Counted from the stretch's first letter, positions 1-14,129 are shown. The stretch is DNA of 64,000 nucleotides from Persicaria tinctoria (GCA_037127255.1 JBANSL010000013.1:30348188-30412187); one strand, 5' to 3'. Translations and numbers: made by a program. Notes: a model not told the origin generated them from the sequence alone.

Positions 1-328
1 AGCTTATCTGACAAGAATTTTAATCTGTTTTGGATAGTTCGCTTGATGGGTATATATACAGCTTTGCCACCTGCAAATTTCAACAAGATAGTACGTATAC
101 GACATGACTTGAGATGATTTTGATGTTGATAGGAATGTAAGATATTCTTGATATAATTTAATGGAGCAGTACACTGCCTATATACATGTAAACAAAATAA
201 AAAAGAGATCCTAGTAAGATATTAACAAACTAATCCAGCATTTGGGATCCATGTGAATGGAAGGAAACAGGACAGATTTTGTTTTCCTGGTTTTGACTCA
301 TGTTTTAACTCGTCAATCTTCATCTCAG

Positions 329-2609
<2,281 letters not shown>

Positions 2610-3216
2610 TATGAAGTTGTTTCATCCGGTTTGCCAGCAGCTTGCCCATCCAGTGAAAAGAGTTACCATGTTTACTACGAAATAGGTTTGGCAAGAAGGA
2701 TCGGTTTTGTTGATAGATTGAAACATCAGTTCAGTTCAGTTTGGGATTTGCAGCTTTAAAGGATAGATTAGTAAGATGATATGTTTGTCTAGTTCAAATA
2801 GATTGAAGAAGGCATGTTATGTAATGGAAAGTAGAAATGGTATGGCCATTTACCAAAACTTGTGCTTGAACTGACGAGTGAAGGCTACAAAGCCAAGCTA
2901 CCTCACATCTCGGCAAATCCGCAAATGGGCCTAGTAGAAAACAAGTACATTGATGATGGAATGTAGTTGTCGAACGGTTGTTTCTCAACCAGCTCAGCTT
3001 TGGGCCTAGTAGAAAGCAACACCTCTGTTGGAAAATTGTAAGAATGGTTGAAGACATGAAACCAATTGCAAATGGCATTGCAGTGGCGTGCCGTGTGAAT
3101 TATGTAACCACCATCGCCGATCGTTGAAACATTTCCTTCTGGACTATTCAATCACAATCACAATACATATTTCCAAAATTATTCAATCACAATCAAAATT
3201 ATTTTTGATTGATGAT
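2610..3216 (+). other. 3' flank / probable 3' UTR of ALG1
   Basis: No coding signal is seen. A short direct repeat (GGGCCTAGTAGAAA) occurs near 2928 and 3001. The stretch lies between the ALG1 stop and a small inserted element and probably includes the transcript end. Confidence 0.5.
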
Positions 3217-4240
3217 CTAACCACCATTGGCATAGTCCAAGGCTTTTGGGAGGGGGGGAAAAAGGGGGATTTGAGACCAACCGATCCGATCCGAGTTAAG
3301 CCCGAACTCGAAAGCAATCCGAACCTAGTAACAACCCGAACCCGATTATATCCGAATGGACATACCCGAAATCAACCCAAATCCCAAAATTGTCCGACCC
3401 GAACATATCCGAAACCCGAAATTACCCAAACCTGATTATACCCGAAATAACCCAAACCCGATTATATCCGAAACTAACGAAAATCTTATCTTTTTCCCTA
3501 AAATACTCAAAACAACCTAAGTATTTGATTACTTAATAATGAATTGTAATATTATCATGCATATAGTATAATTAAATGTAATTTTGTACACCCTCAATTA
3601 AAAAAGTCACTTTTTAGCATTTTTTTAAGATCCCAAAACTATAGAAATATCAATTTTTTGGTCATTTTTAAAATTTTGTAGTTATGAGTAATAAATATGA
3701 AATTAATATTAAAAAATAATATTTTATATAATTTTGAGTTTTGTTTTTAAAAAATGTTGTAAAAAGTGAGAAGACTTACATTTTTTTTTAAAGAATTTAG
3801 TAGTATTGATTAAGAATTGATAAACATTAGCTTAATATATATAGAAAGATAAATATCTAATAGATAAAAAAAATTGATTTGTTTTATCCAATATAATTCT
3901 TGCGGGTTCAATTTGACTGAACCCAATTCGACCAAAACTGTTGTGACCGAAACCCGATTCACCCGAACCCGTTTAGACCGAAATCCGGTTCACCCGAATC
4001 CGTTTAGACCGAAACCCGGTTCACCCGAACCCGTTTAAACCGAAACCCGATTCGCCCGAACTGAATAGGACCCGAAAACCCGATTGTATCTGATAAAATA
4101 CGGCCCGAATAAATTCGACCCGAACCCGATCAGACCCGAATTGTCATCACACCTGATATCCACCCGAGTCCGATATGACCTGAAACCGAATAACCCGAGC
4201 CGAACCCGACCCGGCTCGCCCGATTGCCATCTCTAACCAC
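3217..4240. mobile_element. Non-autonomous hAT-like element with ACCCGAA-rich subterminal blocks
   Basis: The octamer CTAACCAC occurs at 3217-3224 and 4233-4240, as expected for an 8-bp hAT target duplication. The enclosed ~1.0 kb has an AT-rich core flanked by two blocks (about 3280-3480 and 3900-4225) of a degenerate CCCGAACCCG / ACCCGATT repeat. The right end reads inward as AGATGGCAATCGGGC, a common terminus of plant hAT-like MITEs. The left end (CATTGGCA) matches it only weakly, so the exact left boundary is tentative. There is no transposase. Confidence 0.6.
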
Positions 4241-4609
4241 AAACACCTTCATTTCTTATGAAAATAAAATAAAATCAAGCTTCGTCCCATTGTCATGGGG
4301 TCCACCGCCGACGTAGTCTCGACACCATCGCCTTTTGTGATGATTCTTTCCAAAACAACCTTCACTGCAAAGCCGTCTCATCCAACGACGGAGAAGGGTA
4401 ATGTGTTGAAGATGGCCTCTATGTTCCAGATCCGAGATCATTGGGAGCCTTGATCCACAGGAGGAAAATAAATTTTCTTTTTTTATTAGTTTTATAATTT
4501 CATGTTGTGACCAAATCAATAAGGTACTCAACGAATTCTCCTCTCTATCGGGACAAAAAGTAAATAGACATAAATCACATTTTCAAACAACACTATACGT
4601 AACAACGAA
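4241..4609. other. Unassigned stretch between hAT-like element and LINE remnant
   Basis: I see no gene or repeat structure that I can name in this stretch. Confidence 0.4.
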
Positions 4610-5783
4610 TCTGAAAAATACAATACATAACGAACTTGAGATCCCCTATACAAACAACCTGGGGCCTTACCTTGGTTGCCCTGTCATTTATGGTCGCACA
4701 ACCAAGAACACCTTTCAAGATTTATTAACCACAACTAAATCACAACTTCACAAATGGAAAGCTATTTGCTTGTCTCAAGAAAGACGTTGTACTCTGATTA
4801 AAACAACACTCTCGGCAAAACCATTACACCTGATGCAATGTTTCCTATTACCAATAGCGGTACACGTGGAACTGAATAAGATAAATCGAAACTTCTTGTG
4901 AGACAAGGGCCCCAACCACAAACCACTTGTTAGCTGGTTTGAGGTTTGCAAGGATAAATAATATGGGGGTCTAGGCTTCCGAAATTATAAAGATATGAAC
5001 AAAGGACTACAACTGAAACTAATATGGAAAATTTTGGCGGAACCACATAACCCATGGGTCTCCATTGTTACATAAAAATACCTTAAAAACCAGGATATAC
5101 TACATTATCATAAAAAGGGAGATTCGTCTTGGCAATGGAATCAGCTTACCAAACTAATACCCCTGTTTAAGGAGGGCTTACAATGGTCAATATATAGGAA
5201 ATGATAGAAGCATAAACTTATGAAACGATCACTGGTTTGGTGATTCACCACTCATCACAAAGCTCCATATTGACCAACACATACACATTGATACGCAAGT
5301 AACAATTCAACAATTTATAATAGAAGACAAGGTTTGGGATTTAGAAAAACTAAACACAACCTACCAAAGAAAGTAATAAATTCAATAACAATCACCCCAA
5401 TCCCCAAAAACATCCATATAGATAGACTCTACTGGAAATGTAGTAAAAATGGTTGGTTCTCTACCAGCTCTGCAATTGAAATGATTAACAATTTTAAGCA
5501 GCACCGAAAATCTGATATGAGATGGATTTGAAACCTAGACGTGCCATCAAAGGTTAAAACCCTACTTTGGAAAATCACAAAAAACGGCGTTCCTACATCT
5601 GTTAAACTTGCCTCTCGCGACCTTGGGATACCGACGACACGCAAGCATTGTGACTCCAATTATGAAGACCTAGCCCATCTTCTATGAGACTACCCCATTT
5701 CGTGTGCAACAATAACATCCATTGACCCATCATTAGTAATAACTCTAAACAACTGCTTCATGTAAGGATCAACACTAAATGAG
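4610..5783 (+). pseudogene. LINE ORF2 remnant, upstream part (RT C-terminus and zf-RVT region)
   Basis: On the + strand the frame carries LINE landmarks: YLGCPVIYGR, LSAKPLHLMQCFLLP, KLIWKILAEPHNPWV, WQWNQLTKLIPLFKEGLQWS and a zinc-binding reverse-transcriptase segment near 5520-5690 (VPSKVKTLLWKITKNGVPT). These line up with the same segments of the full-length LINE at 57.5-62.9 kb, so this is the same clade (plant L1 with C-terminal RNase H). Many in-frame stops are present and the endonuclease and catalytic RT are missing, so the copy is 5'-truncated and dead. It is interrupted at 5783/5784 by the Gypsy element and resumes at 14130. Confidence 0.85.
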
Positions 5784-7631
5784 TGTTGTAAGAGAAAATC
5801 GAGTATGAAATATAACAAAATAAATCAAACCAGATTCTGCCCACGCAAATAATTACAAGACCTCCTCCTGATGCAGCAGCGGGAAGTCAGGATCGATCCA
5901 CGAGGAAGCGTGTCAGCGGATCCTAGGCAGCCATGGAATCTCACGGTCAGAAGTCGACAACAGGGTCCTCGATCTCGACTAGGGTAGTCGACAGAAGATC
6001 AGACAGTCGAGCAGAGTAGCAAACACAGGCACTGCGCTAGTCGATCTCGACGAGGCGTACTCGATATCGAGTAGGGCTTTTGTCGACTTCGAGTTGGCTC
6101 GTCGAGTACCTGCACAAGTAAGCTACAACGACTTTGGGTCGAAGATCAGTAGTCGAGCTCGACCAGGCTTGGTCGAGATCGAGTAGAACAGAAACTTAAA
6201 AACGAAAGAAAATAAAGAACAAATGCTTTAGGGTTTCGACTAAACTTAATGTAAAAGGACTTCCAAGATTGGGGTTTGCAACAACGATAACCAAGCATGC
6301 ATAAGGCAGAGATAAACAGATAATCATGTGAATTGCATCAAAGGACAAGCTTTCGCCTTTTTCAACAATTAGACAACTCTTTCAAGAAACCCTAATTGTC
6401 TCTACTAATTTTATGTTTATAATCCAAGTTGTTAGCATGGATCTCCATTAGACGGGTAATAAACACATAAACAAGTAGGAAAATGCTCAAAACATGATAA
6501 AGGTCGGATCTTTACCTCAAGCACGCATGGCTATCGTTGGGCTCGCCTCAACCCTAGAAGTGGGTGGACTACTCGCGCTTCATCGCCATCTCAGACATTG
6601 ATTGAAAGGAAATAACTTGCATTAACTAAATTCAAAGCCTTTACAATCCCGACAATCAACTTTCGTAAACTGCCAAAACGTTAAAACCTCTGAACTCCCT
6701 AAACCGTCTTTGTGGAACTACTTCTCTTTGGAACTATCTCTCTCCCTCTGAAATTGAATGAATCTAAAATCAGCCCCATGGGCTTTATTTATAGCCTTCT
6801 AAACCTTGCTACTCAAGGATAGAATATCTATATCTATATCTAAAACTATATCTAAAATGCTTAATGATAAATAAAAGCAACAAAGAAATTACATCTAAAT
6901 AGGAAATTATATCTAAAGTGTCTTCAAGTGGATAAATCTTCTCCTTCATGATGTAACTTGATAGAATCGGATAGAATTCGCAATCTTCGAGCCCAAGGAA
7001 AGTCAAACCGAGTAGAGTTGATCCAACCGAGTAACGCGGCTTCTGGAAGTCTACTCGATCTCGACAAAGATCTAGTCGATCTCGAGTAGGAAAGTTGGTC
7101 GACTGGCTCGGCTTCGTCGTCTCGGCTAGCTGGTCCTCGACAGACTCGGACATGGCTCCTGGTGCTCGTCGATCTCGACAAGGTCTCCTCGAGATTGACT
7201 AGAGATGTACTCGGCGTCTTCGTCCTCGGCTTCTCGATCAGCTCCTCTTCTCGTCGACTCCGGGTGTGGCGCTGAGGTGTAGTCGATCTCGACTAGGTCT
7301 TGTCGACTAAGTCTGCTCGGGCTCTCTACTCGAGATCGAGTAAGGTGTACTCGACATAGAGTAGCCCTGGCTTCAGCTTGGTTTGTCCTGGTTCTGTACT
7401 CTCGGATTCTGGACTTCTGTAGTTGTTTTCCGAGCTTTTCTAACCTTCCTTAGAATTGCTGTAAAGCATCTCGAATTCTGCTAAATTAAACAGAAACTGG
7501 TGTAGATTCCATAATTTGGAAAATAAACATAAACCACATAGATTCTGTACTATCTTAGCCCAAATGAATGAAATGTATGCAGAAATTGATATAAACTTAA
7601 ATGTAAAACATGGCAGATTCAGCTCACAACA
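5784..7631 (-). repeat. 3' LTR of the Gypsy element
   Basis: It matches 12282-14129 along its whole length, begins TGTTGTAAG and ends CACAACA. It contains many copies of the TCGATCTCGA-type motif. Confidence 0.95.
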
Positions 7632-9327
7632 AACACCCCATACTTAAGCTTGCTTGTCCTCAAGCAATACTTTTAATTGTCATTCAGGGGAAGAAATCAA
7701 AACTCTCAACATATTAGATTCATTCTTATATGTCCCTGCAATCAATTACCATCCTCGAAAAGGTACTAGTGTCACAGGTCCATACACGTGCAAATATACA
7801 AAAGCAACATCTACTCACAAAAGGAGGGTTCTGCAAAACATATATTCATTCGTGACAAAGCATTAATAATCAAGAGGATTTTAATTTAAGCTCAAATAAG
7901 GAGTAGATTGGTAAAAGGCTAAAGATGGGCAATTTTTGGCAATGTGGTGCTAATGATCCGGGGAAATGGAGTATTTCCAAATTTGAATTTCCACATTCCT
8001 TTTCCATAACATTCATCACCTTTCATATTGCTTTTATTAATAATAATGTTTTTACCTCTCTGACCTCAGCACTGCCTTCTCGCGAGTCGCAAACATGGGT
8101 GTCATGAATGGCCCCGGATACTTAGTGCCTTGGACTCCTCACAATGTGTCCCATCTCTCCAAACTATTATCTCAGAGAGCAGGGTCAATCTACTTTTATC
8201 TCCTGAGGTGATTGGATTTTCTTTCACTCATTAAATTTTCCATATATTTCCAACCCAACTCCATATAACACAACAACCATATAACATCTCCATAATGTAA
8301 TTTCATTCTCAACATAATCCCCGGATAAGGTAAAGAATGGCAAATATTTAGATCATGTGGAGCAATAATTGAAATAAGGCATATTATGGCTTTTGTGATG
8401 CATAATCACAGGTAAGGGCTTGGAATATAACTATGAGCATTATATGGAAATATAAAGTCCTCCATCATCTTATCATGCAACATGTCAAAAGCAGCTTCAA
8501 ATTTTACCTCCTTTCATGGTTTTCACAAAATATGCACTTTATTGTGACTTCCCTTTACTAGGCAATTTCATGCTATATCTCTAATGAATCCAATTTTGCA
8601 TCTTCGAGTTCAATATAAGCTTCCATGACATTATTCAAAATTTTCAATGGGGGTCATTTTTTTCTTTAAATTTTTTTGGAAAACATGCATATAAACACAT
8701 AAATCAATAATGAATTCCAAAATAGCCATGTATAAGCAAAAAAATTAAACTCTAAATATGCACACGTAATGTCAAATATATCAAATATGCATAAAGTGAG
8801 CCCTTCCCCCACCCCATACTTAAAATTTACAGTGTCCCCACTGTATAAAATAAAAACAAGAGTAAAGGAAGGAACTCACAAGATAACACATCGAGGAGGC
8901 AAATCAGTATAGGTCGAGTAGATTCCTTGTCGATCTCGAGTAGAGTGTACTCGATCTCGAGGAGCTTCGCTTTGTGTCCAGTGGTTTTCTGAAGTCGAGG
9001 AGCGTCTGGGCTTGTCGATGTTGAGTTGGCCTACTCGAGATCGAGTAGTGTCTGGGCTGCTCCTCCTTGTCGCCGTCGACTTGGCCTTCGTCGATTCTGA
9101 CTGTTCTCAGGGACTTCTTTATTCCACTTTTCGCGATCCTTATATGCTTGCCGACCTAAAAGTGTGAGATTGCACAAGAAACAAGACTATCCACATAAAA
9201 TATTCTAAAAGACATAAAACCAAAACCAAAAACAAAAACCACAAAGTTCAAAAAGTCCCAAAATTCATAAAGTTCTATATACATGCTCTAGATTTTAGAG
9301 TCGCTAGGCCGACTTCTCTGTTTGCGC
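7632..9327 (-). other. Non-coding internal region of the Gypsy element, between gag-protease ORF and 3' LTR
   Basis: About 1.7 kb without a substantial ORF. On the - strand it ends with a purine-rich tract (AAGTATGGGGTGTTT) abutting the 3' LTR, the probable polypurine tract. Copies of the TCGATCTCGA motif recur at 8907-9060. In autonomous relatives this space would hold further coding sequence, but no RT or integrase trace is seen. Confidence 0.7.
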
Positions 9328-12198
9328 TCAAGGACCATTATTGTGGGGCCCGCTCATGCTTGGCCCTTCTCCTGGATCATCTAGGTCCTGATGGTAGTAT
9401 GCAAGCTCAGCTGACAGGTGGTTGCTTGCATCATTTCCTTTCTCTTTCCTCTTCTTCCTTCCAGCTCTTAGTTTTCGCAGATTTTCTCGCCATGGTGTCT
9501 TATCTCCCCTTAGATCATTGATAATTTTCTTTATGGACTGAGGGGAAGTAGAATTTATACCTGAACTTACCTTTTCGGACCCAAAACAGAAATTTTTGGG
9601 CTTGGGGCTAGTCGAGATCGAGTACAGCTGGTCGACCTCGAGTACAGGGACCCCATACTTAGGCTCTTGGCAAGTCAGTGGCTCAGCAGAGGTAGTCGAC
9701 ATCGACAAAGGCTTGTCGAGATCGAGTAGAAGCCTTGTCGAGATCGAGTTGACTTTGTCGATCTCGAGTACATTGTTGGCTCCTTCCTCCGCTGTTTGCT
9801 TGGTCCCGTGGTTGCTGATGCTTTTCACCTCAAGCCATGAAATTTCCTCTTTTGCAGGGCCAAAAGAGAAATCCAAAACCTCATCGCCTATGGTGAAGGT
9901 GAGCGATCTATTCTTGACACTTATTTTGGCATCTGCAGTAGCTAAGAATGGTCTACCAAGAATAATAGGGCTAGTAGGATCTTCAGCACAGTCAATGATA
10001 AGGAAATCTGCTGGAACAAAGAATTTACCTACCTGGACAGGGACGTTCTCAACTATACCTGTAGGGATGACTACTGTATTGTTTGCCATGTATAGCCTGG
10101 CATCCACAGGTTCTATGCATCCTATCTTTACTTTCCGCCAGATTGATAAAGGCATGATGCTCACAGTTGCTCCTAAATCGCACAGAGAATCATATTTATA
10201 TTGTCCAAAACCCACAGTAACATAAAACTTACCAGGGTCAGGTCTCTTTTCAGGGAAGTGAAGTACTTTGCATTCGCCTGCGATCTCTGAGATGGATTGC
10301 TTCTTGCTCAGGATTTCCTTTAGAAATTTGACATATCCAGGCATCTCTTGCAGGGCTTCTGTAAAAGGGATAGAAACATTCAGTTCTTGCAGCATATTAA
10401 CAAATCTGGTAAACCTACCTGCAGTGGGATCTTTCTGTGCTTTTGAAGGGAAAGGCAGTGGCTTTTTCTGTTTCGGAGCCTGATCAGCTGTCGGAGATGT
10501 TGCGGAGTCGTCGACGTCGGCCAGATGCTTCTCCTCGATCTCGACTAAGGGCTCGTCGATCTCGACTTGGGTTGTCGACCTCGAGTTGTTGGTCTGCGCA
10601 GCGGAGTCCGAGTTCAGCTTCTGGTCTGTGTCGAGTAGCGGCTTGTCGATCTCGACAAGGGTCTCCTCGAGATCGAGTACACCCTGCTCAGTCTCGAGTT
10701 GTTGTTCTGCCTTGCCTTGCTGTTTCCCGACTTCTGGCTCGTGCAATTGATGCCCACTCCTGAGTTTGATAGATGCGACGTGTCCGGTCTTCCCTTTAGG
10801 ATTTGGTTCTGTTTGCCCAGGGATCTGTCCTGACGGTCGTGGGATCTGTGCAGCGATTTGACCCATTTGCGTCTCTATTCCCCTTTTCCAGATGTCCAGT
10901 TCTCCAAATTTTGTAGTGATGTTCTGGAACTGGTTGTTGATGGTGCCCTGATTCCGACGCATCTCTTCAAGGATCAGCTGTAGATGATCCTTCTTTTGGT
11001 CTCTTTCTAGATGTCCTTGAGCTCTGTAGGGTGGGGGATTCCTATGAGGACCTTGGTTCCACTGTGGTTGATAGGACCGTTGGTCTCCCATGTAGCGATT
11101 TGGACCCCCAGCGTAGGCTGCCTCCTCATGTGTTTCTTCCATCCTGACTTGCTCGGCGTGTGGGCACTCAGTAGTGGTGTGCCGCTGTGATCCGCATTCG
11201 ATGCAAGGTTGATTGATAGATAGATATTTGACTTGCTTGAGTAGCTTGCGATTCTGGTCTCTGTAGAACTGCTCCTTGACATTTGGATCAATCTCCTTTG
11301 CTGGCTCATAGAGTGGCATAAATGGTGTTGGCCTGGCGCAGGAGTTCTCCTCATAATTTGTAGGAGCCCCATATTTATTGTCGTAGTTAGTGAGCTTTTC
11401 TAGCACACCCCATGCGTCGCTTGGTGGCATCGTCAGATACTCATAGCGAGTATAATGGTTGATTCTGTCCTTAGTGATTTGATCAAGAGAGTTGAAGAAG
11501 ATCTCCTGAATGACGTAGGGTGGCTGTCCATGAGTAGGGCAAGATCGCAACAGTTCTTTGTAGCGTTCCCATGCCTTTGCCAGCGGTTCCCCTTGCTTCT
11601 GTTTGAAGGCGGTGATTTTCTGGCGGAGAAGTGCTGTTTTGGCGGGTGGGAAGTATTTGTTCATAAACTCTTGCTCTACTTGGGCCCATGTGGTGAGAGA
11701 TCTCGGCTTCAGCCCTTCAAGCCACTTCAGTGCAGGTCCAGCGAGAGACCAGCGAAAAGCTTTCGTCTTGACATATTCCAGAGTTGTACCTTCAGCAAGA
11801 GTACGGCACATGTCATGAAAATTAGTAATATGTTCAAGAGGACACTCATTAAATTTGCCATAAAAAGCATTATTTTTAAGTTCTATCAGAAACTGAGTGC
11901 TAATTTCAAAAGAGTTATCAGGGATTAGAATCGCCGATTCAGGAACGACGAGAGTTTGATGCATATAATCCTCTGCTGTAGTTGGGTATTGGGCAAGCTC
12001 AGCTTCCGCTTGTTCCCTTGCTTCTTTCTCAGCAGCGATAGTAGCATCTTTAGTGGCTAGTTCCCTGGTAAGCCTGGCAATCAGCTGTTCTTGTGTTTCA
12101 GCGGCCGCCATGATCCTTCTGAGTTTAGAGTGGATGTGTAGGTAACGCTCCGGTTCGTCTAAGCTGTCAAACTCAGGTGGTAGACCAGAACGACGCAT
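9328..12198 (-). CDS. Gag-protease polyprotein of the Gypsy element
   Basis: An uninterrupted 956-codon ORF. Residues ~20-70 are charged and probably coiled-coil. Residues ~105-270 are a retrotransposon gag (capsid) domain, including EGLKPRSLTTWAQVEQEF. A CCHC zinc knuckle (CIECGSQRHTTTEC) lies at ~331-345. Residues ~640-770 resemble a retroviral-type aspartic protease, with CDLGATVSIMPLS at ~670 and PIILGRPFL. The usual D-[ST]-G triad is DLG here, as in many plant Gypsy proteases. Residues ~498-555 and ~809-863 are low-complexity stretches with repeated VEID / LEID / LDLDKPL words, created by the element's TCGATCTCGA repeats translated in frame. The ATG at 12198 lies about 60 bp from the primer-binding site. 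The protein would package element RNA, but there is no linked polymerase. Confidence 0.93.
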   Translation of the reverse strand: MRRSGLPPEFDSLDEPERYLHIHSKLRRIMAAAETQEQLIARLTRELATKDATIAAEKEAREQAEAELAQYPTTAEDYMHQTLVVPESAILIPDNSFEISTQFLIELKNNAFYGKFNECPLEHITNFHDMCRTLAEGTTLEYVKTKAFRWSLAGPALKWLEGLKPRSLTTWAQVEQEFMNKYFPPAKTALLRQKITAFKQKQGEPLAKAWERYKELLRSCPTHGQPPYVIQEIFFNSLDQITKDRINHYTRYEYLTMPPSDAWGVLEKLTNYDNKYGAPTNYEENSCARPTPFMPLYEPAKEIDPNVKEQFYRDQNRKLLKQVKYLSINQPCIECGSQRHTTTECPHAEQVRMEETHEEAAYAGGPNRYMGDQRSYQPQWNQGPHRNPPPYRAQGHLERDQKKDHLQLILEEMRRNQGTINNQFQNITTKFGELDIWKRGIETQMGQIAAQIPRPSGQIPGQTEPNPKGKTGHVASIKLRSGHQLHEPEVGKQQGKAEQQLETEQGVLDLEETLVEIDKPLLDTDQKLNSDSAAQTNNSRSTTQVEIDEPLVEIEEKHLADVDDSATSPTADQAPKQKKPLPFPSKAQKDPTAGRFTRFVNMLQELNVSIPFTEALQEMPGYVKFLKEILSKKQSISEIAGECKVLHFPEKRPDPGKFYVTVGFGQYKYDSLCDLGATVSIMPLSIWRKVKIGCIEPVDARLYMANNTVVIPTGIVENVPVQVGKFFVPADFLIIDCAEDPTSPIILGRPFLATADAKISVKNRSLTFTIGDEVLDFSFGPAKEEISWLEVKSISNHGTKQTAEEGANNVLEIDKVNSISTRLLLDLDKPLSMSTTSAEPLTCQEPKYGVPVLEVDQLYSISTSPKPKNFCFGSEKVSSGINSTSPQSIKKIINDLRGDKTPWRENLRKLRAGRKKRKEKGNDASNHLSAELAYYHQDLDDPGEGPSMSGPHNNGP

Positions 12199-12260
12199 AC
12201 ACCTGCGAAGTAACTCAAAAGAAACATGAGATTTAACTACCTAAGGCGCGAATGATAGCT

Positions 12261-12278
12261 TCCCCGGCAACGGCGCCA
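12261..12278 (-). promoter_or_regulatory. Primer-binding site, tRNA-Asp type
   Basis: The + strand reads CCCCGGCAACGGCGCCA, the 3' end of plant tRNA-Asp including CCA. The - strand is its complement, three bases inside the 5' LTR. This confirms the element's orientation. Confidence 0.9.
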
Positions 12279-12281
12279 ATT

Positions 12282-14129
12282 TGTTGTAAGAGGAAATCGA
12301 GTATGAAATATAACAAAATAAATCAAACCAGATTCTACCCACGCAAATAATTACAAGACCTCCTCCAGATGCAGCAGCGAAAAGTCAGGATCGATCCACG
12401 AGGAAGCGTGTCAGCGGATCCTAGGCAGCGATGGAATCTCACGGTCAGAAGTCGACAACAGGGTCCTCGATCTCGACTAGGGTAGTCGACAGAAGATCGG
12501 ACAGTCGAGCAGAGTAGCAAACACAGGCACTGGGCTAGTCGATCTCGACGAGGCGTACTCGATATCGAGTAGGGCCTTTTTCGACTTCGAGTTGGCTTGT
12601 CGAGTACCTGCACAAGTAAGCTACAACGACTTTGAGTCGAAGATCAGTAGTCGAGCTCGACCAGGCTTGGTCGAGATCGAGTAGAACAGAAACTTAAAAA
12701 CGAAAGAAAATAAAGAACAAATGCTTTAGGGTTTCGACTAAACTTAATGTAAAAGGACTTCCAAGATTGGGGTTTGCAACAACGATAACCAAGCATGCAT
12801 AAGGCAGAGATAAACAAATAATTATGTGAATTGCATCAAAGGACAAGCTTTCGCCTTTTCCAATAATTAGACAACTCTTTCAAGAAACCCTAATTGTCTC
12901 TACTAATTTTATGTTTATAATCCAAGTTGTTAGCATGGATCTCCATTAGACGGGTAATAAACACATAAACAAGTAGGAAAATGCTCAAAACATGATAAAG
13001 GTCGGATCTTTACCTCAAGCACGCATGGCTATCGTTGGGCTCGCCCCAACCCTAGAAGTGGGTGGACTACTAGTGCTTCATCGCCATCTCAGACATTGAT
13101 TGAAAGGAAATAACTTGCATTAACTGAATTCTAAGCCTTTACAATCCCGGCAATCAACTTTCGTAAACTGCCAAAACCTTAAAACCTCTGAACTCCCTAA
13201 ACCGTGTTTGTGGAACTACTTCTCTTTGGAACTATCTCTCTCCCTCTGAAATTGAATGAATCTAAAATCAGCCCCATAGGCTTTATTTATAGCCTTCTAA
13301 ACCTTGCTACTCAAGGATAGAATATCTATATCTATATCTAAAACTATATCTAAAATGCTTAATGATAAATAAAAGCAACAAAAAAATTAAATCTAAATAG
13401 GAAATTATATCTAAAGTGTCTTCAAGTGGATAAATCTTCTTCTTCATGATGTAACTTGATAGAATCGGATAGAATTCGTAATCTTCGAGCCCAAGGAAAG
13501 TCAAACCGGGTGGAGTTGATCCAACCGAGTAACGCGGCTTCTGGAAGTCTACTCGATCTCGACAAAGATCTAGTCGATCTCGAGTAGGAAAGTTGGTCGA
13601 CTGGCTCGGCTTCGTCGTCTCGGCTAGCTGGTCCTCGACAGACTCGGACATGGCTCCTGGTGCTCGTCGATCTCGACAAGGTCTCCTCGAGATCGACTAG
13701 AGATGTACTCGGCGTCTTCGTCCTCGGCTTCTCGATCAGCTCCTCTTCTCGTCGACTCCGGGTGTGGCGCTGAGGTGTAGTCGATCTCGACTAGGTCTTG
13801 TCGACTAAGTCTGCTCGGGCTCTCTACTCGAGATCGAGTAAGGTGTACTCGACATAGAGTAGCCCTGGCTTCAGCTTGGTTTGTCCTGGTTCTGTACTCT
13901 CGGATTCTGGACTTCTGTAGTTGTTTTCCGAGCTTTTCTGACCTTCCTTAGAATTGTTGTAAAACACCTCGAATTCTGCGAAATTAAACAGAAACTGGTG
14001 TAGATTCCATAATTTGGCAAATAAACATAAACCACATAGATTATGTACTATCTTAGCCCAAATGAATGAAATGTATGCAGAAATTGATATAAACTTAAAT
14101 GTAAAACATGGCAGATTCAGCTCACAACA
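12282..14129 (-). repeat. 5' LTR of the Gypsy element
   Basis: It matches 5784-7631 in full and carries the same set of TCGATCTCGA-type motifs. It should contain the element's promoter, but I cannot place a TATA box with confidence. Confidence 0.95.

Larger units (their letters stand above)
5784..14129 (-). mobile_element. Gag-only Ty3/Gypsy LTR retrotransposon (TR-GAG type), nested in a LINE
   Basis: Two 1848-bp direct repeats with TG...CA ends (TGTTGTAAG ... CACAACA) flank 4.65 kb of internal sequence. A 5-bp target duplication, ATGAG, lies at 5779-5783 and 14130-14134. The primer-binding site next to the 5' LTR is complementary to tRNA-Asp, and the single large ORF encodes gag plus protease on the - strand. 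Reverse transcriptase, RNase H and integrase are absent, so mobilisation must have used a partner. Equal LTR lengths with only scattered substitutions, and the intact ORF, suggest a relatively recent insertion. The reading frame of the disrupted LINE continues across the insertion, which fixes the order of events. Confidence 0.95.

Noticed and set aside
2794..3151. Open frames on the - strand downstream of ALG1
   Set aside because: No domain, no splice support, and they lie in the probable 3' UTR.
3088..3435. 115-codon + strand ORF rich in N, P, T and R
   Set aside because: It is the translation of the CCCGAACCCG repeat block of the hAT-like element.
9596..10763. Several + strand ORFs rich in Ser and Arg
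   Set aside because: They are the reverse side of the Gypsy gag-protease ORF and its TCGATCTCGA repeats.
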